Assembly: GCA_034432855.1 (NCBI GenBank)
Contig: DAOUBA010000044.1
Span: 1 to 25,257 of the forward strand
DNA length: 25,257 nucleotides
Source: DAOUBA01 sp034432855
GTDB lineage: Bacteria > Chloroflexota > Anaerolineae > B4-G1
Reading direction: 5' to 3'
Shown: positions 9,008-14,702 of the stretch, in pieces
Numbering within the stretch: position 1 is the stretch's first letter
How the letters are laid out: every line of letters starts with the position of its first letter
Program-made: the position numbers and the translations under genes
Notes under the pieces: model-generated
Database searches by the model: none
What the model was told of the DNA's origin: nothing
The model's input: only the letters and a program-made list of their open reading frames with translations

Positions 9008-10372
9008 ATGAAACTCGCTGTCGTCATCCTGGCCGCCGGCCAGGGCACTCGTATGAAGTCCGACCTGCCCAAAGTGCTACACCCGCTCCTGGGGCATCCG
9101 CTGATCGCCTACGCGGTCGAGACGGCGCAGGCGCTCACCGACCTCAAGCCGGTCGTCGTGGTGGGCTACGGCGCCGATAAGGTGCGCGAGGCTGTAGGAG
9201 GTGCTGCCCTGTTCGTCGAGCAGGCTGAACAGAAGGGCACCGGCCACGCCGTGCTCCAGGCGCGTGCCCTGGTCGAGGGCCGGAGTGACCTTGTGCTGGT
9301 CACTTATGCCGACATGCCGCTGCTCAGCGCCGAGACGCTGCACCGGCTGGTGGAGCGCCAGCGGCAGAACGCCGGGCCGCTGACGATCTTGACGCTGGTG
9401 CACGACGACCCGCGCGGCTTTGGGCGCGTGATCCGCGACGCGAGCGGCGCGGTGCGCGAGATCGTCGAGGAAGCAGTCGCCACGCCGGAGCAGTTGGCGG
9501 TGCGCGAACTCAATGCCGGCGTCTATTGTTTCGACGCAGGCTGGTTATGGTCGCACGTGGACCGCATCCCGCTGAGTATGCCCAAGCAGGAGTATTACCT
9601 GACCGACATGGTCGGCATGGCGGTCGCCGGGGGGCAGCGGGTTGAGACGGTGGTCGCTCACGACGCCGACGAGATGCTGGGCATCAACACGCGCGTGCAT
9701 CTGGCCGAAGCCGAGGCTGCGCTACGCCGCCGCATTAATGAGCGTTGGATGCTTGCCGGCGTGACGCTGGTGGACCCGGCCACCACGTACATCGAGCCGG
9801 GCGTGACGATTGGGGAGGATACGACGATCTGGCCCAATACGCACCTGCGCGGCAAGACGAGCATTGGCCGGGGGTGTGTGATCGGCCCTAATGCCATCGT
9901 CAGTGACTGCCAGATCGGTAACTCCTGCCGGGTGCTGGCCTCCGTGTTGGAAGAGGCCGTAATGGAGGACGGTTCCGACGTTGGCCCATTCGGCCACTTG
10001 CGCAAAGGCGCGCGGTTGTGCGAGGGTGCGCACATGGGCAACTTTGGCGAACTGAAGAACGCGACGCTTGGCCCGGGGGCGAAGATGGGTCACTTCAGTT
10101 ATCTGGGCGACACCGAAGTTGGCGCTGGAGCCAACATCGGGGCAGGCACCATCACCTGCAATTTCGACGGCGTGCGCAAGCACAAGACCGAGATCGGGGA
10201 GGGCGCATTCGTGGGCTCCGATACGTTGCTGGTCGCGCCGGTGCGCGTGGGCAAGGGCGCTAAGACGGGCGCCGGCTCGGTGGTGACGCACGATGTGCCG
10301 GATGGGGCGCTGGTCTATGGAGTGCCGGCACGGGTAAAGGGGTGTGCAGGGGATGGGGAGATGAGGGGATGA
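9008..10372 (+). CDS. glmU: Bifunctional GlmU: GlcNAc-1-P uridyltransferase / GlcN-1-P acetyltransferase
   Basis: This 454-residue enzyme makes UDP-GlcNAc for cell wall and envelope glycans. The N-terminal pyrophosphorylase domain opens with LAAGQGTRMKSDLPKVLHP and has GTGHAV for uridine binding and Asp102 in YADMPL for Mg2+. After a helix (about 228-250), a left-handed beta helix of hexapeptide repeats carries the acetyltransferase. It includes His362 in MGHFSYLGD, matching the catalytic His of E. coli GlmU, and Asn385 in CNFDG (commonly NYDG). A perfect AGGAGGT ends 7 nt before the ATG. The last residues (GDGEMRG) are encoded by a (GGGATGAG)-type octamer repeat, and the stop overlaps the cdd start as ATGA. 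Length and motifs are standard. Confidence 0.97.
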   Translation: MKLAVVILAAGQGTRMKSDLPKVLHPLLGHPLIAYAVETAQALTDLKPVVVVGYGADKVREAVGGAALFVEQAEQKGTGHAVLQARALVEGRSDLVLVTYADMPLLSAETLHRLVERQRQNAGPLTILTLVHDDPRGFGRVIRDASGAVREIVEEAVATPEQLAVRELNAGVYCFDAGWLWSHVDRIPLSMPKQEYYLTDMVGMAVAGGQRVETVVAHDADEMLGINTRVHLAEAEAALRRRINERWMLAGVTLVDPATTYIEPGVTIGEDTTIWPNTHLRGKTSIGRGCVIGPNAIVSDCQIGNSCRVLASVLEEAVMEDGSDVGPFGHLRKGARLCEGAHMGNFGELKNATLGPGAKMGHFSYLGDTEVGAGANIGAGTITCNFDGVRKHKTEIGEGAFVGSDTLLVAPVRVGKGAKTGAGSVVTHDVPDGALVYGVPARVKGCAGDGEMRG

Positions 10373-10377
10373 GGGAG
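10352..10377. repeat. Octamer repeat forming the glmU/cdd junction
   Basis: Three imperfect copies of an 8-bp unit related to GGGATGAG lie here. They encode the last residues of GlmU (EMRG and stop), supply a purine-rich ribosome binding site, and contain the ATG of the next gene. The same octamer occurs in four copies, inverted, at 14671-14702 at the end of the membrane histidine kinase gene. Confidence 0.6.
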
Positions 10378-10764
10378 TGGTCGCGGGAAGCGTTGGTGGC
10401 TCAGGCATTGCGGGCACGCGAGCGCGCCTACGCGCCCTACTCCGGTTATCGTGTGGGCGCGGCGCTCTTGGGCGGGTCGGGCCGTATCTACACCGGCTGC
10501 AACGTGGAAAACGCCGTCTATCCTCTATCTATTTGCGCCGAGCGTGCCGCGGTGGTCAAGGCAGTCTCCGAGGGCGAGCGCGAGTTCGTCGCCATCGCTG
10601 TCGCGACGGCGAACGGCGCCACCCCCTGCGGTGCCTGTCGTCAGACCCTGCGCGAGTTTGGTGAAGGCATCGTCGTACTGATCGCCGACGCTGGCGGCGC
10701 TTTCCGTGAGACCACCGTAGCCGGGTTGCTGCCGGACAGTTTCAGCGCAGCGGATTTGGGGTGA
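10369..10764 (+). CDS. cdd: Cytidine deaminase
   Basis: The 131-residue protein is a homotetrameric-type cytidine deaminase, which hydrolyses cytidine and deoxycytidine to uridine forms in pyrimidine salvage. Zinc ligands are Cys56 in the CAE motif, with catalytic Glu58, and Cys87 and Cys90 in PCGACR. Substrate-binding residues in GCNVENA are present, and the N-terminal YAPYSGYRVGAAL is characteristic. I start at the ATG at 10369, which overlaps the glmU stop as ATGA. A longer frame reaching 10342 would add nine residues encoded inside glmU and is unlikely. The length matches the family. It is the last gene of the kinase-glmU-cdd series, with a terminator 80 bp downstream. Confidence 0.95.
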   Translation: MREWSREALVAQALRARERAYAPYSGYRVGAALLGGSGRIYTGCNVENAVYPLSICAERAAVVKAVSEGEREFVAIAVATANGATPCGACRQTLREFGEGIVVLIADAGGAFRETTVAGLLPDSFSAADLG

Positions 10765-10815
10765 CACAGAGGAGGGCGCATGTATCAATTGGGGGGCGAG
10801 CATTAGCTGAGCGCC

Positions 10816-10838
10816 GCCGTGTGCTCAAAGCACACGGC
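10816..10838. repeat. Perfect 9-bp hairpin
   Basis: GCCGTGTGC and its complement flank a 5-nt loop TCAAA. It is the first of a series of hairpins in the 10765-11245 gene-free stretch and lies just before the cdd terminator. Confidence 0.6.
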
Positions 10839-10846
10839 TAAGCCAG

Positions 10847-10867
10847 AAAGCCCTGCCGGGCTTTTTT
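10847..10867 (+). terminator. Intrinsic terminator of the glmU-cdd unit
   Basis: AAAGCCC (10847-10853), loop TGCC, GGGCTTT (10858-10864), continuing into six T residues at 10862-10867. This is a textbook rho-independent terminator. A second hairpin, AGCCCCC-GAA-GGGGGCT at 10869-10885 followed by TT, directly follows and may back it up. Confidence 0.88.
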
Positions 10868-10897
10868 CAGCCCCCGAAGGGGGCTTTCACTTGTTCA

Positions 10898-11187
10898 GCC
10901 CGGTGCTTTAGCGCCGGGCGCAGGGCGGCAAACGATTCTCCCCCAAGTGCTACATGCGCCCCACAGAGGACGGTCAGAGGGCGCCGGGACTGAGCAACCA
11001 GACCGGTCGCTTACGAAGCGCCTCTTCTGCGCGCAGTGCTCTTGCGGGCAAACAGTCCGGCGGCCCGTAGACCCAGATTTGTGCGCAAAGGTGGTCGGCG
11101 AAGGCCGACCACTGGCTGCAGGCCCAACAAGGTGACTTCCAGTCACCGCCTGAATAGTTGCGAGATGGGTTCATAGGGCTGCAGCCC
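10898..11187. other. Gene-free, hairpin-dense stretch
   Basis: No ORF here has a convincing start, composition or recognisable motif. Visible structures are a hairpin at 10898-10919 (9 bp with one G-U, loop TTTA), one at 11091-11112 (perfect 9 bp, GTGGTCGGC, loop GAAG), one at 11131-11147 (perfect 7 bp, GGTGACT, loop TCC), and the palindrome GGGCTGCAGCCC at 11176-11187. This could be a dispersed palindromic repeat, the remnant of a small mobile element, or a structured RNA. I do not recognise RNase P, tmRNA, SRP RNA or a riboswitch class in it. Confidence 0.45.
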
Positions 11188-11245
11188 ACCCACCGGGTTG
11201 AAGCAGTCGAGAGGGGAACGAGGGGTGGCGCGAAAGGGGCTGGAT

Positions 11246-11665
11246 ATGCGGGAATCTCTGGGCGATCTCGCCAGACAGTATGAGTTGGTGGCGATATATG
11301 CCTTTGGCAGCCGGGCCGAGGAAGTTGCAGCGCGGATGGCAGGCGGGGAGGTGGAGCCAACCTGGTCGTCGTCTGACATTGACATCGGCGTGCTGCCGGG
11401 GGCGAAACGTCCTCTCTCGCCGGAGGACAGGGTCGCGTTGGCCCTGGCGCTGGAGGATCTGTTCGACGTGGAGCGGGTGGATCTGGTCATACTACCGGAG
11501 GCTCCCCCTTACCTGGCGTTGGAGGTAGTGCGTGGGGAGTTGTTGTACACTACGGATCCCGATGCCGAAGCGGAATATCAACTCTATGTATTGCGTCGGG
11601 CGGGGGATCTGGCCCCTTACCAGCGCGAGCGGCTGAGGATGATCCTGGAAGGGGAGGCAATCTGA
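11246..11665 (+). CDS. mntA: MntA-like minimal nucleotidyltransferase antitoxin
   Basis: The protein (139 residues from this ATG) has a minimal nucleotidyltransferase fold: AFGSR with Gly21-Ser22, then SDIDIGV with Asp44 and Asp46, and a third acidic residue Asp79 in RVDLVIL. In characterised HepT-MntA pairs, MntA neutralises the HEPN toxin by AMPylating a Tyr near its active site. The usual motif is GS-X10-D-X-D; here 21 residues separate GS from the Asp pair, so the loop is enlarged by about 11 residues. The ATG at 11246 is preceded by AAAGGGG and gives the normal family length; GTG 11225 and TTG 11198 are alternative in-frame starts. The toxin gene follows after 3 nt, implying cotranscription. 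Confidence 0.88.
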   Translation: MRESLGDLARQYELVAIYAFGSRAEEVAARMAGGEVEPTWSSSDIDIGVLPGAKRPLSPEDRVALALALEDLFDVERVDLVILPEAPPYLALEVVRGELLYTTDPDAEAEYQLYVLRRAGDLAPYQRERLRMILEGEAI

Positions 11666-11668
11666 GCG

Positions 11669-12127
11669 ATGGTGCCCGCCAAGTTGCGCGCTACGATAGT
11701 CCTGGAACGCCTCGGCTGGATTGAGCGTATGCTTGCGGGTATCCGGGGTTTGCCCCTGGGATCGCTGGACGATTTCATGGCAGATCCCCGTACTCCGGCA
11801 TCTGCCGAGTCTTACCTGCGTCGTTGTCTTGAAGCCCTGCTTGATCTGGGCCGGCACATTCTGGCAAAGGGGTTTGGGCGGGCGCCGGCTGAGTACAAGT
11901 CTATTGCCGGCGAGTTACGGGGAGTAGGTCTGCTAGACCGTGAGGAAGCCGGTTTGCTCGAAAGGCTGGCCGGTTATCGCAATCGCTTGGTGCACTTTTA
12001 CCACGAGGTGACGCAGGAGGAATTGTACTGGATCTGCACCGAGCAGTTGGGCGACATCGAGCGCGTCGTAGCGGTGTTCAGGCAATGGATCCGCGATCAC
12101 CCCGAGCGGATTGACGAAGCGCTGTGA
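11669..12127 (+). CDS. hepT: HepT-like HEPN-domain toxin (RNase)
   Basis: The 152-residue all-helical protein belongs to the HepT (DUF86) branch of HEPN proteins. The diagnostic motif is intact: Arg104-X4-His109-Phe-Tyr111 in RNRLVHFYHE, which fits the RX4HXY pattern. In known pairs Arg and His form the RNase site and the Tyr is the AMPylation target of MntA. The enzyme usually acts as a homodimer that cuts RNA when the antitoxin is lost. The start ATG lies 3 nt after the mntA stop, so translation is probably coupled. The strong terminator at 12218-12246 ends the unit. Both active-site motifs are complete, so the system looks functional and not decayed. A role in plasmid or phage defence versus simple maintenance cannot be told from sequence. 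Confidence 0.9.
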   Translation: MVPAKLRATIVLERLGWIERMLAGIRGLPLGSLDDFMADPRTPASAESYLRRCLEALLDLGRHILAKGFGRAPAEYKSIAGELRGVGLLDREEAGLLERLAGYRNRLVHFYHEVTQEELYWICTEQLGDIERVVAVFRQWIRDHPERIDEAL

Positions 12128-12156
12128 GAGCCGGAGAGAGCGAGAGGTGGTATAGG

Positions 12157-12210
12157 ATGACGCGCCTGCGGTGGGCCATCCTGGCCCTGGGTGTGGCTGC
12201 GGTTCAATAG
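12157..12210 (+). other. 17-codon ORF after hepT, possible truncated gene start
   Basis: ATG at 12157 opens a 17-codon frame ending TAG at 12208-12210, encoding MTRLRWAILALGVAAVQ. A basic start followed by a hydrophobic run resembles the beginning of a signal peptide or membrane segment. GAGAGG lies upstream at loose spacing. It may be the stump of a gene cut by rearrangement near the tRNA, or chance. No function can be assigned. Confidence 0.2.
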
Positions 12211-12217
12211 ATGCCAG

Positions 12218-12246
12218 AAGCCCGTTTCCCTGAGGGAAACGGGCTT
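12218..12246 (+). terminator. Terminator of mntA-hepT, probably shared with the tRNA gene
   Basis: A 13-bp perfect stem, AAGCCCGTTTCCC (12218-12230) with its complement at 12234-12246 and loop TGA, is followed on the plus strand by TGTTCTT. An outer pairing, GCCAGAAG at 12213-12220 with CTTCTGGC at 12251-12258, can extend or compete with it. It lies between two convergent units and may also stop tRNA-Ser transcription on the minus strand. Confidence 0.82.
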
Positions 12247-12254
12247 TGTTCTTC

Positions 12255-12344
12255 TGGCGGAGGGAGTGGGATTCGAACCCACGGAGCCCGAAGGCTCACC
12301 GCATTTCGAGTGCGGCGCCATAAACCGGACTAGGCGATCCCTCC
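12255..12344 (-). tRNA. tRNA-Ser, anticodon CGA, CCA encoded
   Basis: Read on the minus strand, the acceptor GGAGGGA (12344-12338) pairs with TCCCTCC (12265-12259), followed by discriminator G and a genomically encoded CCA (12257-12255). The anticodon stem CCGCA/TGCGG holds the loop CTCGAAA, giving anticodon CGA at 12308-12306, which reads UCG. A long variable arm (GAGCC-TTCG-GGCTC) is the class II hallmark of tRNA-Ser. The T arm GTGGG-TTCGAAT-CCCAC is standard. The total is 90 nt including CCA. Confidence 0.97.
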
Positions 12345-12366
12345 GGTTGTTCCAGACCCTGCGAGT

Positions 12367-12390
12367 AGAGATACAGTGTGCTGTGTCTCT
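12367..12390. repeat. Hairpin over the tadA stop codon
   Basis: AGAGATACAG (12367-12376) and CTGTGTCTCT (12381-12390) pair in nine of ten positions around a TGTG loop. The tadA stop lies at its edge. No U-tract follows on the minus strand, so it may be a weak 3'-end hairpin or processing signal between tadA and the tRNA. Confidence 0.4.
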
Positions 12391-12844
12391 ATCTGCCCGG
12401 TCTCTTTTCGGCGAAGAAACGCTCCAGCAGCGCCTGCGCTTCTTCGGCCAGCACGCCGCGGGTGACGCTCACCCGGTGGTTGAAACGCGGATCACGCAGG
12501 AGTTCCACCACCGACCCGGCTGCGCCGGCCTTGGGGTCGTCGGCAGCGTAGACCAGACGAGCAAGCCGCGCCGCCACCATGGCGCCGGCGCACATGGGAC
12601 ACGGCTCCAGTGTGCAGTAGAGCGTCACCCCTTCCAGGCGCCACCCGCCCAGCGTGCGCGCCGCTTCGCGCAGCGCGATGATCTCGGCGTGAGCGGTTGG
12701 GTCGGCGTCGGCCTCGCGACGATTGTGCCCCCGGCCGACGATCATGCCGTCGTGCACGGCCACCGCGCCGACGGGCACGTCGCCGTGGGTCGGGGCAAGT
12801 TCCGCTTCGGCCAATGCCTGGCGCATCCAGGCTGCGTCTTGCAC
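12389..12844 (-). CDS. tadA: tRNA adenosine(34) deaminase TadA
   Basis: The protein is a zinc-dependent cytidine/adenosine deaminase that converts A34 to inosine in tRNA-Arg(ACG). From the GTG at 12844 it has 151 residues, with His52 and Glu54 in TAHAEI and Cys82 and Cys85 in PCPMCAGA, plus the TadA-typical GDVPVGAV and RFNHRV segments. I choose GTG 12844 over the longer frame to 12895 because a perfect TATAAT lies 6 nt upstream of this GTG on the minus strand. Transcription should therefore begin at about the start codon and the message would be leaderless. Internal ATG (residue 7) is the other option but would cut the usual N-terminal helix. It lies 44 bp upstream of the tRNA-Ser gene, on the same strand. 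Confidence 0.94.
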   Translation of the reverse strand: MQDAAWMRQALAEAELAPTHGDVPVGAVAVHDGMIVGRGHNRREADADPTAHAEIIALREAARTLGGWRLEGVTLYCTLEPCPMCAGAMVAARLARLVYAADDPKAGAAGSVVELLRDPRFNHRVSVTRGVLAEEAQALLERFFAEKRPGR

Positions 12845-12850
12845 GCGCGC

Positions 12851-12879
12851 ATTATAACACAGGGCAGGAGATGGGGCAA
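12851..12879 (-). promoter_or_regulatory. tadA promoter giving a leaderless transcript
   Basis: On the minus strand TTGCCC (12879-12874) and TATAAT (12856-12851) are 17 bp apart. The GTG start of tadA begins 6 nt after the -10 box, so the expected transcription start coincides with the start codon and no ribosome binding site fits. Confidence 0.7.
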
Positions 12880-12918
12880 TTGGGTGGCGATGCATAAACC
12901 GCTTGTGCTGGAAACTAT

Positions 12919-13320
12919 CTATTTGTGGTTGCTCTCACGGGGTCGGTTCTCTCGCGGTCGGGCGGTGCCCAGGATGGCAGCCAGATCGCGCAATTGACCG
13001 AAACTGATCGGCTTGAGCAGCACCAGGTCAGCCTCGTCGCGCAGGCCTTCGGCCAGGTGCGGGTGAGCCGTAGCCACGATGACGCGGATGTTTGCCAGCC
13101 GTGGCTCACTGCGGATATAGTGCAGGATGTCCATCCCTGCTACGCGAGGCAACTGCAGGTCCAGCACCACCACATTCGGTGTCGTGACCGCCAGTCGTTC
13201 GAGGGCTACGTCACCGGCGCGGACGATTTCAGTCTCGAATCCGGCCGCCTGTAACGCCTCCGAGAAAATGACCGACAAGTCTTGATCGTCCTCAACGACC
13301 AATCCGAACATTTGGCCCAT
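12919..13320 (-). CDS. Receiver-only response regulator (copy 1, promoter-distal)
   Basis: The 133-residue protein is a lone CheY-like receiver. Acidic residues 10-12 (EDD), phospho-acceptor Asp54 in VVLDLQLP, the Thr of VATAH and Lys103 in LLKPISF are all present, so it should be phosphorylatable. No output domain exists. It has a short charged tail (RPRENRPRESNHK). A perfect AGGAGG lies 8 nt before the ATG. It is the last of four tandem paralogues that share the block KP-(V/I)-x-F-x-QLRDLA at the C-terminus. Such proteins act through protein contacts or as phosphorelay shuttles; the kinase at 14680-16431 is the obvious partner. Confidence 0.95.
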   Translation of the reverse strand: MGQMFGLVVEDDQDLSVIFSEALQAAGFETEIVRAGDVALERLAVTTPNVVVLDLQLPRVAGMDILHYIRSEPRLANIRVIVATAHPHLAEGLRDEADLVLLKPISFGQLRDLAAILGTARPRENRPRESNHK

Positions 13321-13344
13321 GATGGGTTCCTCCTTTCAGGACCG

Positions 13345-13722
13345 CTAACCTCTTGGGGGTGTGACGAAACCCAGGCGCGCGGCCAGGTCGCGCAACTGGC
13401 TGAAGCCGACGGGCTTTAGCAGTACCAGGTCGGCCTTGTCATCGAGCATTTCGGCCATGCGCGGGTCGGCAGTGGTGATGATGACCTTGGTGTTCGCCAG
13501 CCGTGCGTTGGCGCGAATCTCCTTCAAGATGGTATCTCCCGACACGCGGGGCAGGTGCAGGTCCAACACCACGATGTCCGGCGTGGACGAAGAGAGCCAC
13601 ATGAGGGCCGTGTCGCCGGCGCGGACGATCTGGGTCTCGAACCCGGCCTCCTGCAGTGCCATAGCGAAGATGATTGCCAGGTCATTGTCATCTTCGACAA
13701 TCAGCGCGAACAAATTGCTCAT
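13345..13722 (-). CDS. Receiver-only response regulator (copy 2)
   Basis: This 125-residue receiver domain is a close paralogue of its neighbours. It keeps the acidic pair after LIVED, Asp54 in VVLDLHLP, Thr in ITTAD and the Lys of LLKPVGF. There is no output domain. The GAGGAGGG ribosome binding site is about 8 nt before the ATG. It is 24 nt upstream of copy 1. The 84-bp gap to copy 3 upstream is open in the same frame and encodes a decayed receiver fragment. Its partner is probably the membrane kinase of the same operon. Confidence 0.95.
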   Translation of the reverse strand: MSNLFALIVEDDNDLAIIFAMALQEAGFETQIVRAGDTALMWLSSSTPDIVVLDLHLPRVSGDTILKEIRANARLANTKVIITTADPRMAEMLDDKADLVLLKPVGFSQLRDLAARLGFVTPPRG

Positions 13723-13740
13723 TGTATTCCCTCCTCTAGG

Positions 13741-13806
13741 GGCAAGGTCACGGGAACAGATGATCTGGGCCTCGAATCCCGTCGCAGTCGTTATTGCGGT
13801 AAATTC
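13741..13806 (-). pseudogene. Relic of a fifth receiver domain between copies 2 and 3
   Basis: Translated on the minus strand, these 22 codons read in part ATGFEAQIICSRDLA, which aligns without gaps to EAGFETQIVRAGDTA of copy 2 (9 of 22 positions identical by eye over the whole piece, strongest at GFE-QI). At DNA level GATCTGGG and CTCGAA are shared with copy 2 at matching spacing. The fragment starts directly after the stop codon of copy 3, is in frame with both copy 3 and copy 2, and has no stop or usable start. It corresponds to the helix 1 to strand 2 part of a receiver. It is best explained as a scar of tandem duplication and deletion. Confidence 0.6.
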
Positions 13807-14199
13807 TCAAGCAGCAGCTGCCGGCCCGCATTGTCGGCCAGATAGCGCAAAGCGCATCGCCAGATCGCGCAACTGGCCGAAACTGACGGGCTTGCAAAGC
13901 ACGCAGTCGGCGTCGTCGTAGACGCTCTTGGCTAAGTCTGGGTATGCGGTGGCGACGATCACTTTGGTGTTTGTCAAGCGTGCGTCGGCGCGAATGCGCC
14001 GCAGGATTTCCGTCCCCGGCACGTTCGGCAGGTTCAGGTCCAACACGACCATGTCCGGCGTTGCGGAAGATAGCCAATTGAGAGCGACGTCGCCAGCGTA
14101 GGCGATTTCGGTCTTGAAGCCGGCTGCCTCCAGCGCTTTGGCAAAGATGACCGAGATGTCGTACTCGTCCTCGACGATCAGGGCAGTAGGATTGTTCAT
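13807..14199 (-). CDS. Receiver-only response regulator (copy 3)
   Basis: The 130-residue receiver has EDEYD acidic residues, Asp54 in VVLDLNLP, Thr in VATAY and Lys in LCKPVSF. It ends in an Ala-rich tail (GPAAAA). Its ATG overlaps the stop of copy 4 as ATGA, so translation is coupled. It has no output domain. Directly past its stop the frame continues into a decayed receiver fragment. It should be phosphorylated by the co-encoded kinase. Confidence 0.95.
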   Translation of the reverse strand: MNNPTALIVEDEYDISVIFAKALEAAGFKTEIAYAGDVALNWLSSATPDMVVLDLNLPNVPGTEILRRIRADARLTNTKVIVATAYPDLAKSVYDDADCVLCKPVSFGQLRDLAMRFALSGRQCGPAAAA

Positions 14200-14579
14200 T
14201 GTGGTTTCCCTTTGACTAGTTTTAAGAAGCGCGCCAGATCGCGTAGTTGGGTGAAGGTGACGGGTTTGACCAGGATCTGGATGGTGCCTTCCTGGAGCGG
14301 TGAAGTATCGGCAAGCACCGTATCGCCGGTGATGACGATCACCTGCGTGTCTACCAGACGCTTGTCGTTCCGTATGTGCTCCAGGATGTTCATCCCTGGT
14401 ACGCCGGGCAAAAGCAAGTCCAGCACCACGAGTTCTGGCGACGTGGCGGCCAGCCGCTCGAGCGCCTTGTCACCAGAGTATATGATCTCCGTGTCGAACC
14501 CTGCTGCCCGTAGGGCATTGTCAAAGATTACGGCTGAATCATAGTCGTCTTCGATGATCAGTGCAAGTGGGTTGCTCAT
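14196..14579 (-). CDS. Receiver-only response regulator (copy 4, promoter-proximal)
   Basis: The 127-residue receiver has the IIEDDYD acidic cluster, Asp in VVLDLLLP, Thr in VITGD and Lys in LVKPVTF. It is the most divergent of the four between strand 4 and strand 5, where TVLADTSPLQEGTI replaces the shorter loop of the others. I start at ATG 14579, which has AAGGAG 8 nt upstream; a GTG nine bases earlier is possible but has no better site. Its stop overlaps the start of copy 3 (ATGA). It lies 100 bp after the kinase stop. Confidence 0.94.
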   Translation of the reverse strand: MSNPLALIIEDDYDSAVIFDNALRAAGFDTEIIYSGDKALERLAATSPELVVLDLLLPGVPGMNILEHIRNDKRLVDTQVIVITGDTVLADTSPLQEGTIQILVKPVTFTQLRDLARFLKLVKGKPQ

Positions 14580-14631
14580 TTCTCTCACTCCTTGCTTGGC
14601 GCCTACCGCCTCACGTTCTGTGTAGACACTT

Positions 14632-14702
14632 CACGGGACTGGTGATGGAGTCCCCGTGTCTCCCTCTCTCCTCATCTCCTCATCCCCTCATCCTCTCATC
14701 CC
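14632..14702. repeat. Hairpin and four-copy octamer repeat at the kinase 3' end
   Basis: From 14671 to 14702 four exact-period octamers (CTCATCTC, CTCATCCC, CTCATCCT, CTCATCCC) run across the kinase stop codon; on the coding strand the unit is GGGATGAG. They encode the tail ending ERMRG. Just downstream a bulged 9-bp hairpin pairs 14632-14640 with 14649-14658. The 100-bp kinase-regulator gap holds nothing else. Confidence 0.65.

Noticed and set aside
10816..11187. IS200/IS605 end or TnpB guide RNA
   Set aside because: The hairpins recall such ends, but no transposase fragment, zinc-ribbon remnant or matching guide scaffold could be recognised.
10974..11360. A 128-codon minus-strand frame across the hairpin region
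   Set aside because: It runs into the antisense of mntA, has low-complexity composition and no motif, and covers palindromes unlikely to be coding.
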